Translations under genes and position numbers: made by a program | Origin: Gordionus sp. m RMFG-2023 | Lineage: Eukaryota > Nematomorpha > Gordioida > Chordodea > Parachordodidae | NCBI RefSeq assembly: GCF_954871325.1 | Contig: NC_088776.1 | Coordinates: 56,647,301 to 56,711,300 of the forward strand | Length of the DNA stretch: 64,000 nucleotides | Direction: 5' to 3' | The notes under the pieces: model-generated | What the model saw: only the letters and a program-made list of their open reading frames with translations | What the model was told of the DNA's origin: nothing | Database searches by the model: none | In this document: in pieces, positions 44,391 to 55,200 of the stretch | Layout of the letters: every line of letters begins with the position of its first letter | Position numbering within the stretch: position 1 is the first letter of the stretch

Positions 44391-45353
44391 GCACCATGCT
44401 AATTATGTTAAAAGTGTTAGGTTACCTTCAAATCTTTTATATATCTATAAAATATAATGTGTGCCTATTCTATTTAAGCCTCATAAATTATAACTAATTA
44501 CATATAAATATTTGGGTAAGAAACTTAAAAACGGTATTAGATATCATAGATTGACTATAGAATTAATTTTATAATTTGATAAATACAAAATTCGAGTTGA
44601 CCTGATTTCACAACTTTAGTTCGAACTCGAACGGCGACTTAAGTTCAAACTCAATCAGAACTCTAGTCGAAACTTATTTTACGATATCAGAATAATTTAG
44701 TTAACAATTCAGGTTCAGAATAGTAATCGCGAGAACTCCGTTCATAACTCGAGTCGCTACTGAGTTCGCAAGTTGAAAACTCTGATCACGACTTTAGCTG
44801 AGTAGTAGAGATATTGCCACTACGATTCTATCAGGATAACTCAACTATTTTATATTGGAAAGAGATTTTCACATCATACTTTATGTTCGTTTTATAATTA
44901 TTTTATTTTATTCATCTATCCATCCCAAATGGCGAAGATTTTCCAGTTCATTTTTTGGAAGAATATGACTTAACAAATGAAATGGAATTTTGATGTCTAT
45001 GGATTCAAATATTCTTAACTCACTCTATAACATGAATATGGTTATTCAAGACTCAAAAACAGATAAGATTTATATTTCTATATAATAATAATTATTAAAT
45101 TACTATTTCAATATCGGAAAGCGTAAGTTCCACTCATTTAGTTAAACTACAACTGGGTACAAGGTTTATTGGTATCCTTGAGAAAAAAATCGGCATAATT
45201 TTATGAAGGGTGTGACTTCTTAAAATTGACGTTGGCTCATTTTGGGAAGGTCTATGACCAACGTGCTAGATAAGAAAAGATAAAAAGACGACATTTTTTT
45301 TTTTTTAAATATAATTAAATTTTTTACATCACAACCTATAACTTTTACAATCC
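44391..45353. other. Shared 5' region between gene B and MEAF6
   Basis: The two genes diverge across 43981-45353, so their promoters probably lie here. A GC-richer stretch at 44585-44800 has irregularly repeated AACTCGAG/TTCGAACT/AGTTCGA words, a possible decayed repeat. No core promoter element could be assigned. Confidence 0.4.
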
Positions 45354-48300
45354 ATGGTTATTTTGAATGATATTAACATTCAAATGGCGAATAAAAAAAA
45401 TGTAAATGTAGAGGACTGCAAGGTGGAACTCACTGAATTAGTCAAAAAAAGAAAGGAAATAGCTGTAAATGAGTTTATTTTTATTAAAATACACAATCTC
45501 ATTTTGCATACTTAGGAAACTCTTGCAAATTTGGAAAGACAAATATATGCATTTGAAGGTGGTTATCTTGAGGATACTTCACAATATGGTAATATTGTCA
45601 GAGGATGGGACAAATATCTCTTTACAAACAAGTAGCCTATTTATCAATTAATATATAAATGTTACTATTACAATTATTGTTACTTGGTGATAAAAATTAT
45701 TATTTATGTTCTTGTAGTGGTTTAGAAACTCATTGTTTTTTTTGAAATACAATATAAACATCCCACAAATAAAATAATTTAGAATACCTCATAAATGTTA
45801 ATGATTTACATAATTATGAAGTACTAATTTGTTTGACAACATTGCCCTTTCAATTAGTCCTAGATAAAAATAATATAAATATCAATACCTTTGTTCCACC
45901 TCAATTTTAAAAAATATATAAAGTGGGAATAATAACTTACATATTTATGTAAAAGTCTATTAAAATAATTTTTTTTAAACTGAGTTTATTATTAGGTCCA
46001 ATTTCAAATTTTTTGTGGTAAACTAACTAATCCTATCTTCAGGGCCTGCTATAAATTTATTCTAGACACTAGTCCAGACAAATCCTAGTGTTAAAAAATT
46101 GGGGTTAATATGGTCTATGGTTCAACTTTTTAAAAATGAAATTAGTAGATATGTATCAAACTCAAATTGATTATAATATTTTTATTCAAATTAATTATAA
46201 TTTGATGATATACCTGTTATATTTGTTTATTACAAAAATGTGAAATGAAAAATTTCCCCAACTCCTGCAAACCCATTGCAATTAATTAAGTTATGCCATA
46301 GATATAATTTTTATTTCAAGAGTGATACTTGTTTTTTACAATAAAAATTTTACGAATTTTGTCTTTTTTTCCTTTTAATACAAGAAAATCTTCAAAAACT
46401 TTTCTGATTTTATTTTTAAAATAAGAAAATGATAATTAATCTTGTCCTTTTATAGGCAATTCCAAAAAAATAAAAATAACATTATAATAATTTAATAAAG
46501 AGAATTGGTAAAAATTAATCAATATAATAATACATTTGAAAAAACTTTAACCAACTCATGACACTAAAATTTACGAGACAATTATTAAAACGATAAATAC
46601 AAATGTATTGAAAGTTTATTAAACAAGCAATACATTAGAAATTAAGTTTACAAAAAGCCCAACTAGTGTTGTTAAACGGCTTGATTTGAGTCAATTTTTA
46701 CAAACAGCTAACAATATTTTACCCACAAGAATATTATGCAGACCTAAAAATTTTGGCCATAGATGGCACAAAGGTTTGAACATCTATTAACCAGATTTCA
46801 AGTTTTAGCAATATTTTTATGGCTAAAATATTGAAATACTAGCACAACCTTTAGATAAAAATTAAATATGTGCCACAATATAATTAATTACAAAGGGCTA
46901 CTTAGATATAAAGCCAGTGCATGATTTGGAGTAATTCATGCATTAATATAATATTAAAAATGGATCTTATTACATTTTAATAGTGCCATAAATGTTACTC
47001 CAAGGAGAAACATGTTACTTTTGAAATAAGGAACACTTTACCATTACTTCTTATCTTGTGAAAAAAGAACATCTTACTCGCTATTCAAAATAAGTAATGT
47101 GCTACTCAAAAAATACTAAATATTTAATTATTTTTTTTTCTCCATTTTTAAACAATATTTTTTTAAAATTTTTATCTGATAAATTAGAGCACTCTGTGCT
47201 CAAAATATTTTTTCTGGCTAAATACATGTTTAACTTGGCACAGATTATATACCTAAAAACGAATTATTCAATTCAATCCTATATATTTGTTTGTGATTTT
47301 ACAAATATTAATAACAAAAATATTCAATTTGAAAATTTGAACCTAATATATATTATTTATTTGTATAATTTGAAAATTTTTTATATTTAAAATTTATCAT
47401 AAATAATTTATTCATAAATATTCTATACTATTGGGAAATATTAAAAATTATTTAAATGAAGCATTTTTTATATGTTTTATTTCCACATCTAATTTTTTTA
47501 AAGAAGGAAAATTTCTGATCAAATTATACCTAAGATTACAAATATGTAAATCTTTTATGATTTTCATACATGGAAAATCTTTCAAGATGAAATCACAAAT
47601 TTTTTTAAAAAAATATATTATATTTATATTATTTTTAAAATTTAATATATAATTTAAGCCTAGTTTTTAATTCAAATCAACCATCAAAGTTCTTCATTTC
47701 TATTTTATTTATTACATTTTTGTTGTTAAATTTTATACAGTCAATCAAGGTATGTCTAATATTATAATTTATTTTATAAAGAATATATATCATGTCAATA
47801 GTACTTACTTCAAATTAAGATAATAATTTAAGTTTGCTCTAGTCCAGTATAAAACATTTTTTAATAAAGAAAGAACATTAAGAGCACCAAGTCTAAATCT
47901 TGTGAGTTAGATTGTGCCCTATTTAAAAAAAATTCAACCTAAATGTCCAGCAGGTCAAATCTAAAAAATATATGAAGGTATAAAATATGAATTCAGATTA
48001 AATTTTGATAACAATATAAAAAAATGACGAGGAACTGAATGAATATTCTTGGGAAGAACAAGTAACGTTTTTTGTTAAACAAAAGAAGCACATTACTCAT
48101 TACTTTTTGAAACAAGTATCGAATGACCTTCATTTTCCTTAAAAACAGGTAATGCCATTAGTAATGACGTTACTTTCATTGACATTACCTTGAATTCATA
48201 TGGCACAATAGTGATCATAACAGTTGATGGATTTTAAAAATATTTTTATGAGGCTGTTAAATCATGATTGCTATCTCGCCACTATGAGTTCAAGGTTACT

Positions 48301-50174
48301 TTGCAGCACTACATTTTTATAAAAAGGTGTCATTGTTTCGTAATTGATATATGTTGACTGACGTTTTAATCAGTGTTTTTGCTTACAATACTTTATAACT
48401 ATAAAAGGTACATAAATGTTATTAATAATTTATTTTTCTAAATTTAATTTGCCATTAATTAATATTAAAAATCCATGAGGTATATTTTATAGTTATAATT
48501 GATTACACCTATAAATTGCTGATATAAAAAGATATCTATAAATTCACTCATTTTATATTTGTTAGATTATCCTTTATTAATGATGATAATGCACTTGCTG
48601 GCATCCATCCAAATTGTAGCTTAACCAACTGTACATTAAAAGATGAAATAATCTTATTCCTTAGAACAAGAGGTTGGTTATAACTAGAAAAACATCAGAG
48701 TCTTTGGATGATTTCTTTGAATAGAATGATACGAATATGAGAGAAAAATCACCTGATTTTTTTTACAAAATAATGCCAATGACTTTCCCAATTTTCTAAA
48801 ATATATTTATTAAATATAATACACCAATTCTCTCAAATGCTACTGTTGAGCGGTTATTTTGCCAAGCCAATATATTTAATGTCGCTCAAGACTAGATGAA
48901 AATATAGCAATAATTTTGTTGATAAAATGTAATAATAATAAAAGAAAACATTTATCTTATCTTATACTAGAAGCCACTTTATTTCTTAAATGATATCATA
49001 TTTGAATTAAAAATTCAATGAAGTCTAATTTTAATAAGCTAGTGCTCTATTTTTGAAAGTACCTTGTAACAACACTGGTTTTAAGCAATGATTGAATCAA
49101 TATTGTGATCTTTCCAAGAATATAAACCTTAGAAAATTTTTTATATTTGTTGAAGGAAGTATTTATTTGAATATAAAATTTTAAGCTTCTGAATCATCTG
49201 CATATTTAGTCTGGGAAGGGTCCAAACCCCAAAACACCCACATCGCTACATTATTTAAGTCGATATCGGTTATCAATTTGAATAGGGGGGATGGATGATA
49301 TTTTTTTTTCTGTTTCAATTTATTTATGAATAAGGATAAATTATACAAACGAATCTAATGATTCCATATTATTGGCGTATGATTATTATGTGGTTTTAGA
49401 CATGTATTTTTTTTTTAAATTAATCAAAAAAAAATTAGGTCTGCATTCGGTAAAAATAAAGGATCATCTTCCGATAAACCTAATCACAGAAAATTCAAAG
49501 AGAGTGAAAGGCTCTTTTCCCATTCATCTGTCACATCTCGAGCTGCTATATCTAATATTCCTCAAGATGTTGGTAAGACCTAAGAATTAATCTTTTTTAA
49601 AAAAAATCAGAGTTTAGGGATTTAGACAAAAAAAAGGTTATAGTTTTAAATAATTTTTCAAAAAGATGTTTTTTATTTTTTAAGTCGAAACTCTGATTAA
49701 AATTTATTTTAAAATTGCTATATTACCTTTAAATGACAAGCTTATTTTTTTAATTGCCGGGCCTATAAAGATTGTGATCCATTTGTGCTTAATTCGCCGC
49801 CAATCAAAAATTCTTCTAACATTTCCAACGCCTCACTTAACAGTAGTAGCACTTCTTCCCTTCACAAAACGAATGATCCCGTCAAAAGCGAAAATGTTTC
49901 ATCTAACATTGCGTTGGTAAATAAGAACTATAAACCTCTCGAAAACGACATAAAATACTTGGTTAAACCTACGGAAACCTCATCCTCTACAAGTGCCGTC
50001 TCTAATAATGCGAACAGCTCTTGTACCCCGAAAAACTCCAAAAACGCGCCCAGTAGTACTAACATATTCGACACCTTAAATTTGAATACGGATAAGCCAA
50101 TCGTTCCAGTAAATTTGACAAAACCCGCCAACATTCATCACAAAAGGGTCTATAAAAGAGCCAGATACAAATGA
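45354..50174 (+). CDS. MEAF6: MEAF6/Eaf6, histone acetyltransferase complex subunit (4 exons, complete)
   Basis: Exons 45354-45464, 45516-45631, 49439-49572 and 49771-50174, with AG/GT borders, give 765 nt (254 aa plus stop) in one frame. The conserved core is plain: [20 protein letters not shown], then [28 protein letters not shown], and after intron 2 [20 protein letters not shown]. This is the Eaf6 coiled-coil domain that anchors the subunit in NuA4/TIP60 and MOZ/HBO1 acetyltransferase complexes in the nucleus. The C-terminal 130 residues are Ser/Asn/Thr-rich, not conserved, and end in a basic [12 protein letters not shown], longer than the human tail as I recall it. The start is the first ATG; a second in-frame Met lies 10 codons on. 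Intron 2 is 3.8 kb and packed with transposon debris. Confidence 0.95.
46664..46855. repeat. hAT-like MITE family M1, copy in MEAF6 intron 2
   Basis: Left end TAGTGTTGTTAAACGGCTTG; interior AACAATATTTTACCCACAAGA mirrored by AATATTTTTATGGCTAAAATA, and the GAACATCTATTAACCAGATTTC centre. The right end is decayed. Confidence 0.75.
48240..49079 (+). pseudogene. hAT transposase relic in MEAF6 intron 2
   Basis: Plus-strand broken frames: [10 protein letters not shown] near 48265, SLDDFFE then [12 protein letters not shown] near 48700-48765, and the dimerisation block [20 protein letters not shown] at about 48818-48880, followed after a frameshift by [13 protein letters not shown]. This is the hAT C-terminal dimerisation signature (S-A-x-VER-F ... 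DEN-x3-LL-LK-N). The right end AACAACACTGG at 49068-49078 is nearly the M1 MITE end, so this family may have been the source of M1 mobilisation. Several stops make it inactive. The left end is unclear. Confidence 0.72.
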
Positions 50175-50294
50175 TTCTTCTTTCTTTTCTCCATTAAATT
50201 TTAAATATACTTTTATTATTTTCAAGTTTTTTATTTTGAATTTAGAGAAAATCAAATATAGCTCGATAGTTCCATGATATTGTTTATAAATAAT

Positions 50295-50300
50295 AATAAA
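50295..50300 (+). terminator. Polyadenylation signal of MEAF6
   Basis: AATAAA 121 bp after the stop codon, the first hexamer downstream. Confidence 0.5.
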
Positions 50301-50359
50301 TTATTATAAATATATTTTTTTAATTTGATCAACTCTATATTATTCTAATGACATTCTTC

Positions 50360-50550
50360 TAGTGATCTTTTATGGCTCGGTTTATAAAAACATGGCTAAC
50401 CCAATAATTTTAACCAAAATATATTACACAAATCTTGGAGTTTTTGCTCATAGATGGCAGAAAGGTTTGGACGTTATTGATAAAATTTCGAGGTTTATAT
50501 AATATTTTTTTTAAATCTAAAATCGGCTAAATTAACAGGTTAACAACACC
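50360..50550. repeat. hAT-like MITE family M1, copy after MEAF6
   Basis: TAGTGATCTTTTATGGCTCGG and CAGGTTAACAACACC are its decayed ends. The centre GCTCATAGATGGCAGAAAGG is the mirror of the GCCATCTATGAG block in other copies. Confidence 0.7.
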
Positions 50551-52131
50551 GTCTCATTTCTTAGCCCTATTAAATAATTTCATTTGTCAAAATCCATAAG
50601 TTATAAGAGCATTATTATTATTTTTTTTAAAAAAATTATTGATATAGAAATTTTTTTTAAAATTTTCCTCTTATTTTTAGTTTCACATAAATTTTGAAGA
50701 CATATAACGAGTCTTTGTAATTCGTGATTATATATTTTTGCACATGCTCGATTTTTTACCTTATCTTAACCTTTTTTAAAATAATTCCAAATAAACGACT
50801 CATTAATTAGAATCATTTTTATCCCGAAATCCAAAATTATAGATTAGATAAAAAATGATAAAAGCTTTAATTTTCTCAAGGTCCATAAATAAATTAATTA
50901 ATATTATATATGACGGTATAACTTTAATACAGATTTCTACAAATTCATAAAACTAAGTAAATGAATAAATTGAATGTATACTAAATAGAGTTTTAATACA
51001 TAGTCACTGGTTCTAAGATATATATTCCATTTTGCAGTTTGAGCTACCTCTAAAAGATACTTATTTTTTAAACAAAAACTATCATCTCGATGTCGATTGA
51101 GGTTTAAATTTAAAGGATGTCAAACTTGAATTGAAACTAACTCTTCATTAAGACAGCTAATATTTTCAACTAGGATATAGCCTATTTAACAACACTAGGC
51201 AAGAAATAGCTAAATTTTAATAAGATCTTCTAAATGAGCAACGTATCCAAAAGAATATAATAAAAATAACACGTAAACCGTTGAATTCAATATTTTTATT
51301 TTCCAGTGACAACGTTTCATTTTGTAATTAAAACTGGATTTGCTTATCCGAAGCATCAAAGCTAATGTTTGTATTTCGTTATACTTGTCAAATAAAAGTT
51401 TTATTTATGGATATTTACCAAAAATAATTAATATTTTGTTTTAAAAGATTTATAGTAAATTATCGTTTAGAATCTCCACTTTATCAGAAAAGCGATATAA
51501 TATAACTATTCTGAATCTTCATTTTTCGATATCTACGAGTTTCATTAGAAATATACTTAGTTCTCATTCATTCATTCTGTTAAAGTCTTCTCCAACGCCA
51601 TTATATAATATATAAACGCTTAAATCTAAAAAGATTAAAATATACCTTTTATCAATCCAATCTAATTGTGTCTGTCAATAAATCATTTAAATTGATTAAT
51701 AATATCGTTATAAATAGCTCCAATGCATATTATTTTCACTTTCCAAAATAGGAACATGCGGTAGTTATTGACTCCATGACATATTACAATATTTTCCTAT
51801 AATTTTTAAATATTTGTTTTAAAGAACTTATTTTGAAATACTTAGCAATTGCAGTATGGCAAAGTTATATCGTGGTCTGAACTAATAACTAAATATATCT
51901 ATTAAATAAAAAAACTTGAACATGATAAAATATAAATTAAGAGTAAAATAGAAACACCAGACAGAAAGCCAAAAAAAATAGAATAAAGCATGTTGATAAA
52001 TATTTATAATGTGGATTTATATATCACTTGAAATTATTCTGTCATAAATAGAGACCATGACAGGTTGTCAATCATTGCTGTTTAATATCCATATTTTAAA
52101 TGATATGATATGATATGATGATCAGAAAATC
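50551..52131. other. Intergenic DNA between MEAF6 and the SLC6 gene
   Basis: No exon was seen. An M1 right-end fragment (CTATTTAACAACACTA) lies at 51182-51197, and a (TGATA)n stretch at about 52098-52118. The SLC6 promoter should be near the right edge. Confidence 0.5.
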
Positions 52132-52213
52132 GTTCTGTATTTGTAGTGTATATTGTAAAATTTAAATGGAAGCATTCTGTAATTGTATTGTATATTGTAA
52201 AATCTAAATGGAA
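52132..52213 (+). promoter_or_regulatory. 42-bp tandem duplication that creates a uORF ending at the SLC6 start codon
   Basis: CTGTA.TTGTA.TGTATATTGTAAAAT.TAAATGGAAG occurs twice with a 42-bp period. The first copy supplies an ATG at 52166-52168 that opens 13 codons and stops at TAA 52205-52207, directly abutting the main ATG at 52208. If the transcript includes it, this upstream frame could reduce initiation or allow reinitiation at the transporter start. Confidence 0.6.
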
Positions 52214-55200
52214 GAGGTAAAAGGTAAAGTCAATGCTACCTTAGAGTTATCGACAGACAATTTAAAAATTGAAAGTAAAAACATACAAGATAGGGGTTTA
52301 TGGGGGCATAAAATAGAGTTTCTTTTGTCATGCCTAGGATATGCTGTTGGATTTGGTAATATCTGGAGGTTTCCCTTTAAATGCTATGATAATGGGGGAG
52401 GTATTAAACTCAAAATCTAGACATTATTTATATCTTATAGGTTTTTAATAGGTTGATAATTATTTTAATATATTGTCTTATGGTATTGAATAAATATGTT
52501 AAGATATAATTGTACATATAACATATTTAAAAAACATACATGAACTTTGGATGAAAAAATAATAATTTATATTAATTTAACTTAATCATTTTGAAAGACA
52601 ATTAGTAATAACATTTTTATCACAAATGCAAGTTATATATTATCAAGTTACAATAATAGCAAATAGAAAAAATATATGGGTTTAAAAATCAATCTTAAAT
52701 GTCATTTTTTTGCAAAACCACATGAAACACATGTGGAAGATTATAATTATAAGATAATTGTTTCCATTTAAAAATATACAAGAAAATGGCACAATGTTTA
52801 GTAGGATAAATAGTAATAAATTGGAATAGTGTTTACAGCTTCGTTTTTAAAAATGACTACCCAATATTGTAGCCAAAAAATATTATATAAGCTGAAGGAT
52901 TTTGCTTATAGATGGCAAAAAGGTTAAGACATCTATTAAGGAGAAGATGCCTGCATAAAATTTTGTCAGAAATCTTAAATATACCTAGGTTGGGAAAAGT
53001 TTTCCTATAGCCTAATTTTTATGATGGGCTTCATGCGCTGCCCCCATCTTTTCCCTTTAAAGTTTTTATTCCATTCTTTTTATTATTTCTTTTATTTTTG
53101 ACCAGAAACATGTCCAAAATAATAGGTTGCAATTTATATTGTAGCTAATATTAAAAAAACACAATAGATTTTTAAAAAAATGAATTGCTTATATCAAATT
53201 ATCCCATTGTGCCTAGAATCCTATGTAAATAAGGGAGCAGATGAATTTCCTTTTTTTGCTAATTTGGATTTTGATTTCCCTGGCCTTTTTTAAATACTTC
53301 TAAATTGGTTTTCACCACAGGCTACCAAAACATTTACAGACCCATATATGTTACACACAAAAACAAATGTAAAAGGATAGATATATTGCATAGAAAACTA
53401 GACAAGCTTTACACATAGAATTTAAATAAATGAATTGAACGAATGTGATATAGTTTAAGTTAATAAATCTTGCATACTTTTGGCATGTTGTCCACTATTT
53501 TCCCTCAGTCTACATCTGCACTCTTAGATAATCGACATTAAATATTCAATTTTTAAAAGCTTCCACAGATTATTTGCAAAACTATTAAATTCATATTGAT
53601 TACCCCTCCCCCCTTCCATATGGCCCTTATTTTTTTTAAACTTTTCGTTCATGAATATCAGAAAATTAAAAAAAATATGAAAGCTACAGAAACGAATAAA
53701 ATTAAATTAAAAATTTCTAAGAATATTCATATGCTCCATAAAAAGGGTATTAATACTGTAATGTTGAGATGCTCGAAATACACTAAATGAAATGCAATTT
53801 ATCCACAAAATTAAATAAAGAAAATATTTTAAATTAGACCCATGCCCATACTTTCAAACGGGCCCATCTTTAAAATCCGTGCTAAGCATGAAATAAAAGG
53901 AACAGAGACGCTGGAAAAACCTCAATATCTGCTTCTTAAACACGTTCCTAAATTAGGCAAAAAATACGTTATGCATAATGCTATTAGAGAAATCAATAAA
54001 AGAACTTTGAGAAATTCTAAACCCAAGAATCATGCATCGATTCCTCATCATTTGGAAAAATTTATGATGATTAAAATTATATCTTGATATTTTTTATAAA
54101 GGCGATTGGAAAAAATTGTGGACCAGAAAATTCTGCGCGTTTTCTCCTATCATATATTCTGAATGGTCTTACTGTATATAGATACTTATTTTTTTTGGAA
54201 CATATTAATCTTTAAAATTTGATATCCTAAACCGTGTAAATGGATGAAGAATTGTTTATTGAGATGAGAAAAAAACAATCCAAGATTCATATTTAAAAAA
54301 AATGATATTGTTATAGCTTAGGTATTATCAAGGATATAGAATTTTGAAAAGTTTGCCACAACAGCAGTTAAAATAGAGAACGATATCCTAGTTTATTTTT
54401 GACAAAAATGATGTAATCGGTTTTTTAGAATGTTAATACAGGATCTCAATGCATCGTACACATTACCTTGGACTGCATTCACAGTTAACGCGAATTCGCG
54501 GCGAAGTATATTCAAAAAATGATAAAATACAATATTTTACATTAATTTTTGTATAATTTGCCAGCGAATTCGCACTAATGTTTTGTTAAAATATTAGATA
54601 GCGTCGTAATTTAATAATTATATACAAAAAAAAATGTTTGTTTTCGAGTCCTCTGTGACTCAATTGCCATAGAGGTTGGGTTGATTGAGAAATCGAAGAA
54701 AGAAATTTTGCATAAGGTTTTTTTTGGTGAAGCCAACTGTAGGGTTTATGCTATGGAGTGTGATATAATATTATATATCTCAGGCGGCAACGTCATTCCG
54801 CCTATATATCGTCGGCATAGAATTGGAGTGCTCTTACTTGCGCATAAGTTTAAAATGGGAAAAATTAAAGTTAAAAATCAAATATAGGAAAAGCTTATTG
54901 ATCAATTTTTGACAGAGCTATAACTTTGGCAAAAATCAATATTTTTTTAATCTAGTTTTTATTTTTATATATATTGGAAATAAATATGTTATTATCCACT
55001 TCTACCTAAAAAATGTTGAAAATGTCGGGTGGAACACTCCAATTCTAGACCGACAATATATTAAAATATATGTGGGTCTTATTTGCATTTTATTAAATTT
55101 GGTCGTTCACTTTTAATACAATCAAAAATGAAGTGACATATTCTAATAGGCTTTAAAATCAAACGTTGTAATATCCCTAGAAAAAGGGAATTATGTAGGA

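Noticed and set aside
47097-47652. Two adjacent frames of 97 and 73 codons in MEAF6 intron 2
   Set aside because: Composition is dominated by Ile, Asn, Phe, Lys and Tyr; no domain or splice support, and they lie in transposon debris.
16445-52985. Regularly recurring 15-20 bp palindromic words considered as a CRISPR-like array
   Set aside because: Spacing is irregular (hundreds to thousands of bp), copies are full MITEs with shared interiors, and the genome is eukaryotic.
54681-54887. 68-codon frame in SLC6 intron 1
   Set aside because: Its second half lies within the inverted-repeat element at 54803-55062, and the first half has no support.
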